A stretch of 64,000 nucleotides of DNA, taken from positions 83,267-147,266 of the forward strand of contig JABLXQ010000011.1 of assembly GCA_013178375.1 (NCBI GenBank), read 5' to 3'. Below the pieces are notes generated by a model, which did no database searches, was not told where the DNA came from, and saw only the letters and a list, made by a program, of their open reading frames with translations. Each line of letters opens with the position of its first letter. The first letter of the stretch is position 1. Source of the stretch: Gammaproteobacteria bacterium (GTDB lineage: Bacteria > Pseudomonadota > Gammaproteobacteria > Pseudomonadales > Ketobacteraceae). Positions 37,274 to 47,900 of the stretch are shown here, one piece after another. Both the position numbers and the translations under genes were made by a program.

Positions 37274-38593
37274 TTAAAAGTTGCCTTTGATCCAGGTCTT
37301 CATACGGTCCATGAAACCCGCTTGTGGCACCGGCTGTCCTTTCTGCTGGGCAGCACCGGCTTCTATTTGTTTTTGTCCGTACAGCAACAGGCCGACACCG
37401 GTGGAGTAGATCGGATTCTTCACCATTTCAGTGAGACCCGAAATTCCCTGCGGCGTTGCCAGTCGCACCGGCATGTGGAAAATTTCTTCCGCCAGATCGA
37501 CCGCGCCTTCCATGCGGGCTGAGCCTCCGGTGAGCACGATGCCGGCGGCGATCATGTCCTCGTAGCCGGAGCGGCGCAGTTCGGCCTGCACCAGCGAAAA
37601 CAGTTCGTCGTAACGGGGCTCCACCACTTCGGCCAGGGCCTGGCGCGACAACTCGCGCGGCGGGCGGTCGCCGACACTGGCCACCTTAATCGATTCATCA
37701 GGCCCCGCCAACTGGGTTAACGCACAAGCGTATTTAATTTTGATGTCATTGGCGTTTTCAGTGGGTGTACGCAGTGCCATGGCGATGTCGTTGGTGACCT
37801 GGTCGCCGGCAATGGGAATCACCGCGGTGTGGCGGATGGAGCCTTCGGTGAAGACGGCGATGTCGGTCGTGCCGCCACCGATGTCCACCATGCAGACGCC
37901 CAGTTCCTTTTCATCGTCGGTGAGAACGGCGTAGGCAGAAGCAAGCTGCTCCAGAATGATGTCTTCGACTTCCAGACCGCAGCGACGCACGCAACGCTCG
38001 ATGTTCTGCGAGGCGTTCACCGCGCAGGTCACCAGGTGCACTTTGGCTTCCAGGCGCACGCCGGACATGCCGAGAGGTTCCTTGATGCCTTCCTGGGAAT
38101 CGATGATGTATTCCTGCGGCAGGATGTGGAGGACTTTCTGATCCGCCGGGATGGGTACGGCCTGGGCGGCGTCGATGACGCGTTCCAGATCGGCGCGGTT
38201 CACTTCGCGGTCGCGAATGGCGACGATGCCGTGGCTGTTCAGGCTGCGGATGTGGCTGCCGGCGATACCGACATAGACCGAGTGGATCTGGCAGCCGGCC
38301 ATGAGTTCGGCTTCCTCGATCGCGCGCTGGATGGACTGCACGGTGGATTCGATGTCCACCACGACGCCCTTCTTGAGGCCGCGGGACGGACTGGAGCCGA
38401 TGCCGACGATTTCGATTCTGCCGTCGCCCTTGAGCTGGCCGACGATCGCGACGACCTTGGAGGTGCCGATGTCGAGGCCAACGATCATTTTCTCGGACCG
38501 GCTCCGGGTCATACCCAGCAGCCTGTCCTGTGAGTTACTGACAGGATGTGAATCCCCCATTCCGAGCATGTTACGCAGCGTTTGTGTCACCAT
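37274..38593 (-). CDS. ftsA: cell division protein FtsA
   Basis: Actin-fold membrane tether of FtsZ (up to 439 aa). MIVGLDIGTSKVVAIVG opens the conserved part, MVDIGGGTTDIAVF is the phosphate-2 loop, and IVLTGGSA the adenosine motif. The C-terminal amphipathic helix MDRMKTWIKGNF is the membrane-targeting sequence. Start choice is open: the ATG at 38593 overlaps the end of ftsQ and has AAGAAGGG upstream, but gives about 35 residues more than usual; ATGs at 38560 and 38512 give shorter forms nearer to the family length. Confidence 0.95.
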   Translation of the reverse strand: MVTQTLRNMLGMGDSHPVSNSQDRLLGMTRSRSEKMIVGLDIGTSKVVAIVGQLKGDGRIEIVGIGSSPSRGLKKGVVVDIESTVQSIQRAIEEAELMAGCQIHSVYVGIAGSHIRSLNSHGIVAIRDREVNRADLERVIDAAQAVPIPADQKVLHILPQEYIIDSQEGIKEPLGMSGVRLEAKVHLVTCAVNASQNIERCVRRCGLEVEDIILEQLASAYAVLTDDEKELGVCMVDIGGGTTDIAVFTEGSIRHTAVIPIAGDQVTNDIAMALRTPTENANDIKIKYACALTQLAGPDESIKVASVGDRPPRELSRQALAEVVEPRYDELFSLVQAELRRSGYEDMIAAGIVLTGGSARMEGAVDLAEEIFHMPVRLATPQGISGLTEMVKNPIYSTGVGLLLYGQKQIEAGAAQQKGQPVPQAGFMDRMKTWIKGNF

Positions 38594-39392
38594 CGCCCTT
38601 CTTCCACTTGATTGCCAGTCCGTTTTCGTAGCGCAGGTCTACGCGTAATAGTTGTTGCCGTTGTTCTTCCGAGAAGATCTGGTAGAGCTCGGTAAACCGT
38701 TTGAGCTTTTCCAGACTGTTTTTCTCGTCGATGATCAGGCTCAGTCCGTTGCGAAGCTGCAGCGTGGATGATACCCGATCTGTCATTTCCAGTGTTTGAA
38801 TCGACAACCCTGCGTTCCGCAAAACCGACTGCATCTGGACGTAATGTTCTGCAATCAGTGGCGCTTGTTCTGCCATGCCTATAAAAGTAGGCAAGTTTGC
38901 ATTGGGCTGCACGTTTTCCGCAAAAAATATTTCACCTTTCGCGCTTAAAAACTGTTTTTTTCCCCAGTTCGCCACCGGCACGCGTTCAATCAGCTCAACC
39001 TTGAGTGTGTGCGGCCATTCTTTGCGGACTTCCGCGTGGTCGATCCAGGTGAAGGACTCCATCGTTTCTTTCACTTTTTCCAGTTCGATCGCGAAAAAAT
39101 TGTCTTCCATGTACGGCTGCAGCGCGGCCGAAAGAGCCGTGCGATCGACGTGGTTCAGTTCACCCATCACGCTCACCTGCTGGATGGGAAAACGGTTGAA
39201 CACTTGCTGCATTCCCTGTTGCAGATACCAGCCGCCGGTGGCAACGCATGCGAGCAGAATCAGGCCAGCGCCAGCATTCAATGCCGTGCGATGACGGGCA
39301 CGCCATTCGCGCACGCCCACCCGCAGCCGGGTTCCCAGGGGGACCTTGGGCTTTTTGGGTGTCGCGCCGCGCGAAGCTTTCTCTTTCGCCAT
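38571..39392 (-). CDS. ftsQ: cell division protein FtsQ
   Basis: Bitopic division protein (273 aa) linking early and late divisome proteins and part of the FtsQBL complex. A basic cytoplasmic tail (about 1-37), one membrane helix (38-56), a POTRA domain (about 67-136, beginning FPIQQVSVMGELNHVD) and the beta domain follow. The basic C-terminus KWKKGDGD overlaps the possible start of ftsA. Its ATG shares one base with the ddlB stop (TGATG). Confidence 0.96.
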   Translation of the reverse strand: MAKEKASRGATPKKPKVPLGTRLRVGVREWRARHRTALNAGAGLILLACVATGGWYLQQGMQQVFNRFPIQQVSVMGELNHVDRTALSAALQPYMEDNFFAIELEKVKETMESFTWIDHAEVRKEWPHTLKVELIERVPVANWGKKQFLSAKGEIFFAENVQPNANLPTFIGMAEQAPLIAEHYVQMQSVLRNAGLSIQTLEMTDRVSSTLQLRNGLSLIIDEKNSLEKLKRFTELYQIFSEEQRQQLLRVDLRYENGLAIKWKKGDGDTNAA

Positions 39393-40318
39393 CAGATTTT
39401 TCCTGCGCTGCCCAGCGCGATGTTGGCAACCAGCTGCTCGAAGGACAGGCCCGCGGCCTTCGCCGCCATCGGTACCAGACTGTGATCGGTCATGCCGGGT
39501 ACGGTGTTCACTTCCAGCAGCCAGATGCGGCCCTGTTTATCCACCATCGCGTCGACGCGGCCCCACACCTTGCAGCCGACGGCGTCGAAGGCCTTGACGC
39601 TGAGGGCCTGCAGCTGCGTTTCCTGCTCGGCGCTGAGGCCGCAGGGAATCAGATACTCGGTGGTGTTGGCCTGATACTTGGCGTCGAAATCGTAAAACAG
39701 GTGCGGTGTTTTCAGGCGGATCACCGGCAGCGCCTTGCCATTCAGCACGGCGCAGGTGAATTCCTGGCCCTCGATCCAGCGTTCCACCAGGATTTCGCTG
39801 TCGTGTTTCTGTGCCAGAGTGAAGGCGGCCTGCAGTTCGGCGTCGCTGGTGGCGCGGGACATGCCGATGCTGGAGCCTTCATGCGGTGGCTTCACCATCA
39901 CGGCGCCACCGAGTTTCTGCACCATGCCGTTGAGCTGGGCCGCTTCGGTCACGGCGAAAAATTCCGGCGTGGGCAGACCACACCCCTGCCACAGCAGTTT
40001 GGTGCGCAGCTTGTCCATTCCCAGCGCCGACGCAGCAACACCGCTGCCGGTGTAGGGGATGCCCATGATTTCCAGCAGGCCCTGGATCACGCCGTCCTCG
40101 CCGCCGCGACCGTGCAGGGCGATGAACGCGAAATCGATGGTCCGCAGCTGGCGGAACAGGTCGTCGTTGAATTGCACGTCGATGGCGATGACGTCGGCAC
40201 CCAGGTTCTGCAGCGCGGCGAACACCGCCTTGCCGCTGCGCAGGGAAATTTCCCGTTCGGCGGATTCACCGCCGTACAACACGCCAATCTTGCCCAATGC
40301 CTGCAACTGCTGGTTCAT
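39392..40318 (-). CDS. ddlB: D-alanine--D-alanine ligase
   Basis: ATP-grasp ligase (308 aa) making D-Ala-D-Ala for the MurF step. GKIGVLYGGESAEREISLRSG at the N-terminus, LHGRGGEDG, GSGVAASALGMDK, PPHEGSSIGM and LLEVNTVPGMT are the classical signatures. The start at 40318 follows GGAGC and lies ten bases after the murC stop; the open frame upstream is the murC end in another phase. Confidence 0.97.
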   Translation of the reverse strand: MNQQLQALGKIGVLYGGESAEREISLRSGKAVFAALQNLGADVIAIDVQFNDDLFRQLRTIDFAFIALHGRGGEDGVIQGLLEIMGIPYTGSGVAASALGMDKLRTKLLWQGCGLPTPEFFAVTEAAQLNGMVQKLGGAVMVKPPHEGSSIGMSRATSDAELQAAFTLAQKHDSEILVERWIEGQEFTCAVLNGKALPVIRLKTPHLFYDFDAKYQANTTEYLIPCGLSAEQETQLQALSVKAFDAVGCKVWGRVDAMVDKQGRIWLLEVNTVPGMTDHSLVPMAAKAAGLSFEQLVANIALGSAGKI

Positions 40319-40328
40319 GCTTGCTCCA

Positions 40329-41741
40329 TTACACTTCTTGCAACTGGCTGGCGGCCAGGTTTGCAGCAATGGCGCCGACGTTGCCGGCGCCCTGCGTCAT
40401 GATGATGTCCCCCGGCTTCAGCACGTGGCTGAGGATGCCGGGAATCTGGCTGGCGTCGTCGATGAAGATCGGATCGACGGTGCCACGCTGGCGGATGCTG
40501 CGACTGAGACTACGGCCATCGGCGCCGGCAATCGGATCTTCCCCTGCTGAATAGACTTCCATCAGCAGCAATAAGTCCACTTCCGACAGCACGCCGACGA
40601 AATCTTCATAGAGTTCGCGGGTGCGGCTGTAGCGGTGCGGCTGGTACAGCATGACGATGCGGCGGTCAGGCCAGGCTCCGCGCGCGGCGGCGAGAGTGGC
40701 GGCGACTTCGCGCGGATGGTGGCCGTAATCGTCCACCAAGGTGACGCTGCCGCCTTCCACCGGAAAATCCCCGTACACCTGGAAGCGCCGGCCGACGCCC
40801 TGGAATTTTTCCAGCGCGCGCACGATAGCGGCGTCGTCGATGCCTTCGTCAGTGGCCACGGCGATGGCCGCCAGGGCATTGAGCACGTTGTGATGGCCAG
40901 GAATGTTCAGGGTGACATCCAGCACACCGGCGTGGTCCTTGCGCAATACCTTGAAGTGGGAGCGCATGCCGTTCATCTGGATTTCTTCCGCCCGCACGTC
41001 CGCCTGTTCGTGCACACCATAAGTGATAGTGGGACGGGTGATGGCCGGCAAGATATCGCGCACTACCGGATCGTCCATGCACACCACCGCCAGACCGTAG
41101 AACGGCAGGTTGTGCAGGAACTGGATGAAGGTGTCCTTCAATTTGTTGAAGTCACCGCCGTAGGTACTCATGTGATCGGCGTCGATGTTGGTGACGATGG
41201 ATGTCATCGGCTGCAGGTGCAGGAACGAGGCATCGCTTTCGTCGGCTTCGGCGACGAAATAGCGGCTGTCGCCCAGACGCGCGTTGGTGCCGGCGCTGTT
41301 GAGCAGGCCGCCGATCACGAAGGTGGGATCGAGCTTGCCTTCCGCCAGGATCGAGGCGATCAGACTGGTGGTAGTGGTTTTGCCGTGGGTGCCCGCGATG
41401 GCAATGCCGTGGCGGTAGCGCATCAGCTCGCCCAGCATTTCGGCGCGGGGCACGATGGGTGTGCGCGCTTCGCGGGCGGCAACTAGTTCCGGGTTGTCCT
41501 GTTTCACGGCGGTGGAAACCACCACCACATTGGCCTGCTTCACATTCGCGGCGTTGTGACCGATGAAAATGCGCGCGCCGAGGGATTCCAGGCGCCGGGT
41601 GACGTCGCCGGCCTTGATATCGCTGCCGGTGATCTGGTAGCCCTGGTTCAGCAGCACTTCTGCAATGCCGCTCATGCCGGCGCCACCGATGCCGACGAAG
41701 TGAATACTACGAATCCGCCGCATTTCGGGAATCTGGATCAT
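40329..41741 (-). CDS. murC: UDP-N-acetylmuramate--L-alanine ligase
   Basis: First Mur ligase (470 aa), adding L-Ala to UDP-MurNAc. [18 protein letters not shown] at the N-terminus, ATP site [23 protein letters not shown] and [10 protein letters not shown] are diagnostic. The ATG at 41741 gives a family-like N-terminus just ahead of [11 protein letters not shown]. In-frame GTG codons further upstream, between it and the murG stop, are possible alternatives. It follows murG by 31 bases. Confidence 0.97.
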   Translation of the reverse strand: MIQIPEMRRIRSIHFVGIGGAGMSGIAEVLLNQGYQITGSDIKAGDVTRRLESLGARIFIGHNAANVKQANVVVVSTAVKQDNPELVAAREARTPIVPRAEMLGELMRYRHGIAIAGTHGKTTTTSLIASILAEGKLDPTFVIGGLLNSAGTNARLGDSRYFVAEADESDASFLHLQPMTSIVTNIDADHMSTYGGDFNKLKDTFIQFLHNLPFYGLAVVCMDDPVVRDILPAITRPTITYGVHEQADVRAEEIQMNGMRSHFKVLRKDHAGVLDVTLNIPGHHNVLNALAAIAVATDEGIDDAAIVRALEKFQGVGRRFQVYGDFPVEGGSVTLVDDYGHHPREVAATLAAARGAWPDRRIVMLYQPHRYSRTRELYEDFVGVLSEVDLLLLMEVYSAGEDPIAGADGRSLSRSIRQRGTVDPIFIDDASQIPGILSHVLKPGDIIMTQGAGNVGAIAANLAASQLQEV

Positions 41742-41772
41742 CCGGGTCGAGACTTTTCTGTTTTCCACCGGC

Positions 41773-42870
41773 TTATTTTCCACTGGCCACCTCCAGGCAC
41801 TGTTGCACCACTTTGCGGGTGGCATCGGTCATGGCCAGCGCACGGGCCTTGACCGCCATCTGTTTGAGTTGCTGACGGTCGGCGAAGGACTGCAGCAGCA
41901 GGTCCGCCAGGGATTCCGTCGTCATGTCTTTCTGCTGCACCAGTTTCGCGGCGCCGTTGCTGCTGAGGTATTCACCGTTGCGGGTCTGGTGATCGTCCAC
42001 CGCGTGGGGGTAAGGCACCAGCAGTGCGGCGACGCCGGCGGCAGCCAGTTCGCTCACGGTCAGTGCGCCGGAGCGGCAGATCACCGCATCGGCCCAACCA
42101 TAAGCAGCGGCCATGTCATCGATGAACGGAATCACTTCCGCGTTCACATTCGCTTCCTTGTAGAAGCGCTCGGCGGTTTTGATATTTTTCGCGCCGGCCT
42201 GATGCTTCACCACGAAATCCAGTTTGCCTTTCAGTTGTGCGAGCGCCTGCGGCACCATTTCATTCAGCGCCACAGCGCCCTGGCTGCCGCCGAGAATCAG
42301 AAAGCGGATGGAACCCGTGTGTTGTTCGTAGCGGGTGTCGGGCGCTTCGATGGCGGCGATTTCCTTGCGCACCGGATTGCCGGTGGTTTCCACCTTGGGC
42401 GAAGCAGCAAAGGTCGCCGGAAACGCCTGAAATACCCGTTTTGCGAATTTCGCCAGCACTCGGTTGGTGAAACCGGCGATGGCATTCTGCTCATGAATGA
42501 ACAGCGGACAACCTGCCAGCCAGGCGCCAATGCCAGTGGGGCCGGTGACGAAGCCACCCATGCCCAGCACTGCGTCGGGTTTGTGCTGACGGATCAGCTG
42601 CATTACCCGCAGTACGGAGCGGACGATTTTCAACGGCGCCAGCAGCAACCGCACCAGTCCCTGCCCACGCACGCCGGCCACGTCCAGATAGTCGATGGCG
42701 ATATTGTTGGCGGGAACGACAGTCGCTTCGATGCCTTGCGCAGTGCCCAGCCAGCGCACTTCCACGCCCTGCTCCTGAAACATTTTTGCAGCCGCCAGGG
42801 CAGGAAACACATGCCCGCCGGTGCCGCCAGCTGTCACCAATACCCGCTGGACCTTGCGTGGTGCGTTCAT
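41773..42870 (-). CDS. murG: UDP-GlcNAc:undecaprenyl-PP-MurNAc-pentapeptide GlcNAc transferase
   Basis: MurG (365 aa), peripheral GT28 glycosyltransferase converting lipid I to lipid II. The N-terminal glycine motif [33 protein letters not shown] and the C-terminal donor site with [16 protein letters not shown] and [12 protein letters not shown] are present. Its start overlaps the ftsW stop by four bases. Confidence 0.98.
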   Translation of the reverse strand: MNAPRKVQRVLVTAGGTGGHVFPALAAAKMFQEQGVEVRWLGTAQGIEATVVPANNIAIDYLDVAGVRGQGLVRLLLAPLKIVRSVLRVMQLIRQHKPDAVLGMGGFVTGPTGIGAWLAGCPLFIHEQNAIAGFTNRVLAKFAKRVFQAFPATFAASPKVETTGNPVRKEIAAIEAPDTRYEQHTGSIRFLILGGSQGAVALNEMVPQALAQLKGKLDFVVKHQAGAKNIKTAERFYKEANVNAEVIPFIDDMAAAYGWADAVICRSGALTVSELAAAGVAALLVPYPHAVDDHQTRNGEYLSSNGAAKLVQQKDMTTESLADLLLQSFADRQQLKQMAVKARALAMTDATRKVVQQCLEVASGK

Positions 42871-44048
42871 CCCGTCACCTCCAGGTCCATCGTGCGTTTG
42901 GCGGCCTTGCGTTCGGCGTTGTGATTGTTCTCGTAGTCAGCGCGCATGATCAGCGCCAGCACCACGCAGACGATGATCAGGCTGCTGCCGCCGTAGCTGA
43001 TCAGCGGCAGGGTCAGCCCCTTGGTGGGCAGCAGACCGCTGCTCACGCCAACATTCACCATCGCCTGCAATCCCAGCATCATGCTCAATCCGTAAACCAG
43101 ATAACCGTTGAAACGCTTGCCCTGCTTTTCCGCCGCCCGGCCAATGGACATGGCGGTGAACACCAGCGCCATGTAAATCGCGATCACCACCAGATTACCC
43201 ACCAGACCGAATTCCTCCGCCAGCACCGCGAACACGAAATCCGTGTGTGCTTCCGGCAGGTAAAACAGTTTCTGGATGCCGTTGCCGAGGCCGACACCGA
43301 ACCACTCGCCACGCCCGAACGCAATCAGGCTCTGCACCAACTGGTAACCGGACGCATACTGCTCGGCCCAGGGATCGATATAGCCCAGCAGACGCCGCAT
43401 GCGGTATTCCGACGAGTACACCATCAATGCACCTGCCGCCACGCTGCCCAGCACCACCAGGGAAAACTGGCCGAACTTTACGCCCGCCAGAAACAGCATG
43501 ACGAACACGGAGGTCATGATCACAACCACCGCACCGAAGTCCGGCTGCTTCATCAAAAAGGCCACCATGATCGACAAGATGATCACGGGTTTGACAAAGC
43601 CGGAAAAACGCTCGCGCACTTCCTCGGTACGGCGCACCAGATAACCGGCCACGTACATCAGGGCACAGATTTTCACGATCTCGGACACCTGCACGTTGAT
43701 CGGACCCAGCACCAGCCAGCGGGTACTGCCATTCACGGTCCGGCCGACGCCAGGCAACAGCACCAGCACCAGTAACACATACGCCACCAGCAACAGCGGC
43801 ACACTGCTGCGGTCCCACCACGACAGCGGCACCTGGTACACAGCGAGTCCGGCAATCACACCCGCCAGCAGAAAAACGGCCTGGCGTTCGACGAAATAGA
43901 ACGGGGACTTGTAGTTGATCGCCGCCATATCCATCGAGGCAGATGCCACCATCACGCAGCCGATCAGTGCCAGGATCACGGCAAACAGCAACAGCCACTG
44001 CCGGCGCGACAGTGCATTGCTGTTTAACGGAATCGCCATCTGGCTCAT
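42867..44048 (-). CDS. ftsW: SEDS peptidoglycan glycosyltransferase FtsW
   Basis: Polytopic SEDS protein (393 aa, about ten helices) that polymerises septal peptidoglycan together with FtsI. Recognisable segments are GSTRWLVLGPINVQVSEIVKI near the middle, LKQPDFGAVVVI, the SLIAFGRGEWFGVGLGN loop, HTDFVFAVLAEEFG and GLTLPLISYGGSS. It overlaps murD and murG by four bases each. Confidence 0.97.
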   Translation of the reverse strand: MSQMAIPLNSNALSRRQWLLLFAVILALIGCVMVASASMDMAAINYKSPFYFVERQAVFLLAGVIAGLAVYQVPLSWWDRSSVPLLLVAYVLLVLVLLPGVGRTVNGSTRWLVLGPINVQVSEIVKICALMYVAGYLVRRTEEVRERFSGFVKPVIILSIMVAFLMKQPDFGAVVVIMTSVFVMLFLAGVKFGQFSLVVLGSVAAGALMVYSSEYRMRRLLGYIDPWAEQYASGYQLVQSLIAFGRGEWFGVGLGNGIQKLFYLPEAHTDFVFAVLAEEFGLVGNLVVIAIYMALVFTAMSIGRAAEKQGKRFNGYLVYGLSMMLGLQAMVNVGVSSGLLPTKGLTLPLISYGGSSLIIVCVVLALIMRADYENNHNAERKAAKRTMDLEVTG

Positions 44049-45394
44049 TGCGTCACCATCCTGCCTTCCACTGCGGCGACAAACTGGTCACCGCGATCTT
44101 CATAATTTTTGAACATGTCGAAACTGGCGCAGGCGGGGGACAGCAAAACTGCGTCACCCGGTTGCGCGACTGCGCCGGCTTTCATTACCGCACCCGGCAA
44201 CGAAGTGGCAAATTCCACCGTGCAGGCGTCTTTAATACTGGCCGCGATCAGCTGCGCATCACGTCCAAACAACACTGCGTGTCGAACATACTTCTGCACC
44301 GACTGCCACAACGGCGAAAAATCGGCGCCCTTGCCTTCACCGCCCGCCAGCCACACCAGCTTGCCACTGATGCTGGAACCCAGCCCTTCGATGGCCGCTT
44401 CTGCCGCACCGACGTTGGTGCCCTTGGAATCGTTGTACCAGTCGACGCCGTTGCTGCTGGCCACCCACTGACAGCGGTGCGACAAACCGGGAAATTCCCG
44501 CAGCACCGGCAACACAGTGCGGTAATCCATTCCGAATGCATCGATGATTGCCAGGATCGCCGCCACGTTCAGCAGATTGTGCGCGCCCTTGATGCGTAGC
44601 TCGCTGGCATTCAGCACAACCTGCTCGCCGTCCATAACCTGGCCGCCCTGCACTTGCCGCACATGAAAACGGCCGTGCTTTTCAATGCTGCCACCGAATG
44701 CCACGAGCTTCGGCGTCTGACCTACCGGACGGGTACGGGCGTCATCCTGCCAGTACACCGCCGTTTCACAACCGTCATAAATGCGCTGCTTGGCGCTGGC
44801 GTAGTCGTTGAGCGAGTCGTAGCGATCCATGTGATCTTCGGTCACATTCAGAATGCAGGCGACCTGCGCGCGCAGACTTTGGGTGGTTTCCAGCTGGAAA
44901 CTCGACAACTCCAGCACCCACACATCCACTTCTTCCTTGGCCAGAATCGCATCCAGCACCGGCAGACCGATATTGCCCGCCACCTTCACTTTCAAACCGG
45001 TAGCTTCCAGCAGCTTGCCCAATAGCGTCACCACGGTGCTCTTGCCATTGGAACCGGTCACCGCAATCACCGGCGCATTCACGGTGCGACAAAACAGTTC
45101 GATATCACCGGCAATCGACACACCGGCAGCCTGTGCGCGGGCGATGGACGGCGTGCGGATCGACAGGCCGGGGCTGACAATCAATTCCTGTGCGCTGGTG
45201 AAATCGAAAGAATCCAGCTCGCCGGAATAAAACACCACATCGGAAAATTCCGCTTTCAGTTCGTGAACGCCTGGCGGCACAGCGCGGGTATCCACCACTG
45301 CCACATCGCAACCCAGATGCTTGAGAAAACGCACGCAGGAGAGCCCGGTCTTACCGAGCCCGATTACTACATACTTTCCTGCCAGTCGACTCAC
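44045..45394 (-). CDS. murD: UDP-N-acetylmuramoyl-L-alanine--D-glutamate ligase
   Basis: MurD (449 aa). YVVIGLGKTGLS opens the Rossmann-like domain, ATP site TGSNGKSTV, WVLELSSFQLE, and NDSKGTNVGA with GGEGKGADF in later domains. The GTG at 45394 is chosen because GGGAGAAAG lies just upstream and the N-terminus VSRLAGKYVVIG fits the family. The longer open frame to 45526 reads into mraY and is rejected. The 44-base spacer to mraY contains a near-perfect duplication. Confidence 0.95.
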   Translation of the reverse strand: MSRLAGKYVVIGLGKTGLSCVRFLKHLGCDVAVVDTRAVPPGVHELKAEFSDVVFYSGELDSFDFTSAQELIVSPGLSIRTPSIARAQAAGVSIAGDIELFCRTVNAPVIAVTGSNGKSTVVTLLGKLLEATGLKVKVAGNIGLPVLDAILAKEEVDVWVLELSSFQLETTQSLRAQVACILNVTEDHMDRYDSLNDYASAKQRIYDGCETAVYWQDDARTRPVGQTPKLVAFGGSIEKHGRFHVRQVQGGQVMDGEQVVLNASELRIKGAHNLLNVAAILAIIDAFGMDYRTVLPVLREFPGLSHRCQWVASSNGVDWYNDSKGTNVGAAEAAIEGLGSSISGKLVWLAGGEGKGADFSPLWQSVQKYVRHAVLFGRDAQLIAASIKDACTVEFATSLPGAVMKAGAVAQPGDAVLLSPACASFDMFKNYEDRGDQFVAAVEGRMVTQ

Positions 45395-45402
45395 GCGTCT
45401 TT

Positions 45403-45434
45403 CTCCCAAGACCACTTCGCTCCCAAGACTACTT
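45403..45434 (-). repeat. 15-bp tandem duplication carrying a ribosome-binding site
   Basis: CTCCCAAGACCACTT (45403-45417) and CTCCCAAGACTACTT (45420-45434) differ at one base and are 17 bases apart in period. On the coding strand each copy ends in CTTGGGAG, so the murD translation signal is present twice; only the copy nearer the GTG has proper spacing. Confidence 0.7.
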
Positions 45435-45438
45435 TTGT

Positions 45439-46521
45439 CTAGCGCAACTTCAGGGTTGCCAGACCGATCAGCACCAGAATGACAGTGATGATCCAGAAAC
45501 GGACGATGACTTTCGGCTCCGCCCAACCTTTCAATTCAAAATGGTGATGAATCGGTGCCATGCGGAAAATGCGGCGGCCGGTCAACTTGAACGACGCCAC
45601 CTGCAGGATCACCGACACGGTTTCCATCACGAACACGCCACCCATGATGAACAGCACGATTTCCTGGCGGGTGATCACTGCCAGTGTGCCGAGAATGCCA
45701 CCCAGCGCCAGCGCGCCCACGTCACCCATGAACACCTGCGCGGGATAGGTGTTGAACCAGAGGAAGCCCAAGCCCGCCCCGACCAACGCACCGCAGATCA
45801 CGATCATTTCACCGGTACCGGCGATATAGGGAATCTGCAGGTAAGTGGCAAACTGGACGTTGCCGGTGACGTATGCGAACACACCCAGTGCACCGCCCAC
45901 CAGCACCGTTGGCAGGATCGCCAGACCATCCAGACCATCGGTCAGGTTCACTGCGTTGGAGGTGCCCACGATCACGAAGTAGGTCAGCACGATATAGAAC
46001 CAGCCGATATCCACCTGCACGTTCTTGAAGAACGGCACCAGCAGCTGGATTTCCGCTGGCGTCTGCGCGGTGTAATAAAGGAAGAAGGCGACGCCAAGGC
46101 CACCCACCGACTGCCAGAAATATTTCCACTTCGCCGGCAGACCTTTCGAATTACGTTGCACCACCTTGCGGTAGTCATCGACCCAGCCCACGGCACCAAA
46201 AATGAGCGTGATCGCCAGCACCACCCACACGTACTTGTTACGCAGATCAGCCCACAGCAGCGTGCTGATAAAAATAGCCACCAGAATCAGCGCGCCGCCC
46301 ATGGTGGGTGTGCCGGCCTTGCTCAGATGGGACTTGGGGCCGTCATTCCGCACCGATTGACCAATCTGGTGAAAACTGAGTTTACGAATCATGATCGGAC
46401 CGACGATGAACGCAATCGACAGGGCGGTCAGCACGCCCAGGATTCCACGCAGCGTCAGATACTGGAAGACGTTGAAGAACGAAGCATATTGTTTCAGGTA
46501 TTCCGCTACCCAAAGCAGCAT
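45439..46521 (-). CDS. mraY: phospho-N-acetylmuramoyl-pentapeptide-transferase
   Basis: MraY (360 aa), ten-helix membrane enzyme forming lipid [10 protein letters not shown] holds the magnesium-binding aspartates, [10 protein letters not shown] the nucleotide-binding segment, and HHHFELKGW near the C-terminus the histidine motif. N-terminus and length match the family. Its ATG shares one base with the murF stop. Confidence 0.98.
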   Translation of the reverse strand: MLLWVAEYLKQYASFFNVFQYLTLRGILGVLTALSIAFIVGPIMIRKLSFHQIGQSVRNDGPKSHLSKAGTPTMGGALILVAIFISTLLWADLRNKYVWVVLAITLIFGAVGWVDDYRKVVQRNSKGLPAKWKYFWQSVGGLGVAFFLYYTAQTPAEIQLLVPFFKNVQVDIGWFYIVLTYFVIVGTSNAVNLTDGLDGLAILPTVLVGGALGVFAYVTGNVQFATYLQIPYIAGTGEMIVICGALVGAGLGFLWFNTYPAQVFMGDVGALALGGILGTLAVITRQEIVLFIMGGVFVMETVSVILQVASFKLTGRRIFRMAPIHHHFELKGWAEPKVIVRFWIITVILVLIGLATLKLR

Positions 46522-47900
46522 CAGTGTGTTTCCTCGCGCAAATGGTCACGACCGCGCAGGGCATGGATCACTTTTTCCATGGCAGTACTGCGGGAACCCT
46601 TGACCAGAATGGTTTTGTCTTTTTCGTGTTGTTTCAGGTTGTCGGCGATCTGCTGGTGGCTGTCGCACACAACGAAGCGTCCCTGCTGCGGTTGATGTTG
46701 TACATAACCGCGCTGATAAAATCCGGCGTTCGGGCCCAGACTGTAAACCTGCAAAATACCTTTCTGCGCCGCATAAGCCCCCACCTGTTCGTGCAGCTGC
46801 GCGCTGGTGTCACCCAGTTCGCCCATGCCGCCCAGCACCAGACAGGTTTTGCTGCCAGCTTCCGCCAGCACGTCGATAGCGGCCTTCAGGGAAGCCGGAT
46901 TAGCGTTGTAACTGTCGTCGATGATGTTGAAGCCCGGCAGATCTTCCACCGGAAACAGGCGGCCCGGCACTGCGCGCACTTTCTGCAGACCTGCCTGCAT
47001 GGCAGCCACCGGAATATCCAGTGCCAGGGTCAGCGCACAGGCGGCCAGTGCATTGCGAACATTGTGCTGGCCCAGCAGCGGCAACTGGATATCGAACTGC
47101 GTCTGTGGCATTTTCACGGTAAATGCGTATTGGCCCAGCGCATTGCAGCGCAGATTGTCCGCAACAACACACGCCTGCGGATTGCGCAGCGAAAAAGTCA
47201 GCTGGCGCAGCTTGCTGGTCTGAGCCAGAAACTGGCTGGCATAGGCATCGTCCAGATTGATCACGGCAACACCCTGCGCGCTCAGACCGCTGTATATCTC
47301 GCCTTTGGCCAGCGCCACCCGATCGATGGAACCAAAACCTTCCAGGTGCGCGGGCGCAACGTTGTTCACCACCGCCACATCCGGCTGCACCAGATTCACG
47401 GTGTAGGCAATCTCGCCCACGTGGTTGGCGCCACATTCAATCACCGCGAACTGGTGCTGCGCACTGAGCCGGCTCAGGGTAAGCGGCACGCCGATATCGT
47501 TGTTCAGATTACCTTTGGTGAACAGAGTCTCACCCACCTCCGCCAGAATCGCCGCCACCATTTCCTTGAGGGTGGTCTTGCCGCTGCTGCCGGTAATTGC
47601 AATCTTCTTCACCGAAAATTGCTGCGCCCACACCCGGCCCGTATCGCCCAGACCGCGCAGAGTGTCCGCCACCAGAATCTGCGGCTGCGGCACATCACAG
47701 ACCTTGCTCACCAGCGCGGCCACCGCGCCTTTGGCAAAGGCCTGCTGCAAATAAGTGTGACCATCAAAATTCGGACCCTGCAGGGCCACGAACAGATCGC
47801 CCGGCTGCAGCGTGCGCGTATCGGTGGAGACGCTGGAAAAATCCCCGTCGCTGCCGATCAGTTTTCCGTTGATGCTGGCTGCCAGCCGGCTGAGTTTCAT
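46521..47900 (-). CDS. murF: UDP-N-acetylmuramoyl-tripeptide--D-alanyl-D-alanine ligase
   Basis: MurF (459 aa), adding D-Ala-D-Ala to the tripeptide. [23 protein letters not shown] site [36 protein letters not shown] and [15 protein letters not shown] are all classical. Start overlaps the murE stop by four bases. Confidence 0.97.
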   Translation of the reverse strand: MKLSRLAASINGKLIGSDGDFSSVSTDTRTLQPGDLFVALQGPNFDGHTYLQQAFAKGAVAALVSKVCDVPQPQILVADTLRGLGDTGRVWAQQFSVKKIAITGSSGKTTLKEMVAAILAEVGETLFTKGNLNNDIGVPLTLSRLSAQHQFAVIECGANHVGEIAYTVNLVQPDVAVVNNVAPAHLEGFGSIDRVALAKGEIYSGLSAQGVAVINLDDAYASQFLAQTSKLRQLTFSLRNPQACVVADNLRCNALGQYAFTVKMPQTQFDIQLPLLGQHNVRNALAACALTLALDIPVAAMQAGLQKVRAVPGRLFPVEDLPGFNIIDDSYNANPASLKAAIDVLAEAGSKTCLVLGGMGELGDTSAQLHEQVGAYAAQKGILQVYSLGPNAGFYQRGYVQHQPQQGRFVVCDSHQQIADNLKQHEKDKTILVKGSRSTAMEKVIHALRGRDHLREETH

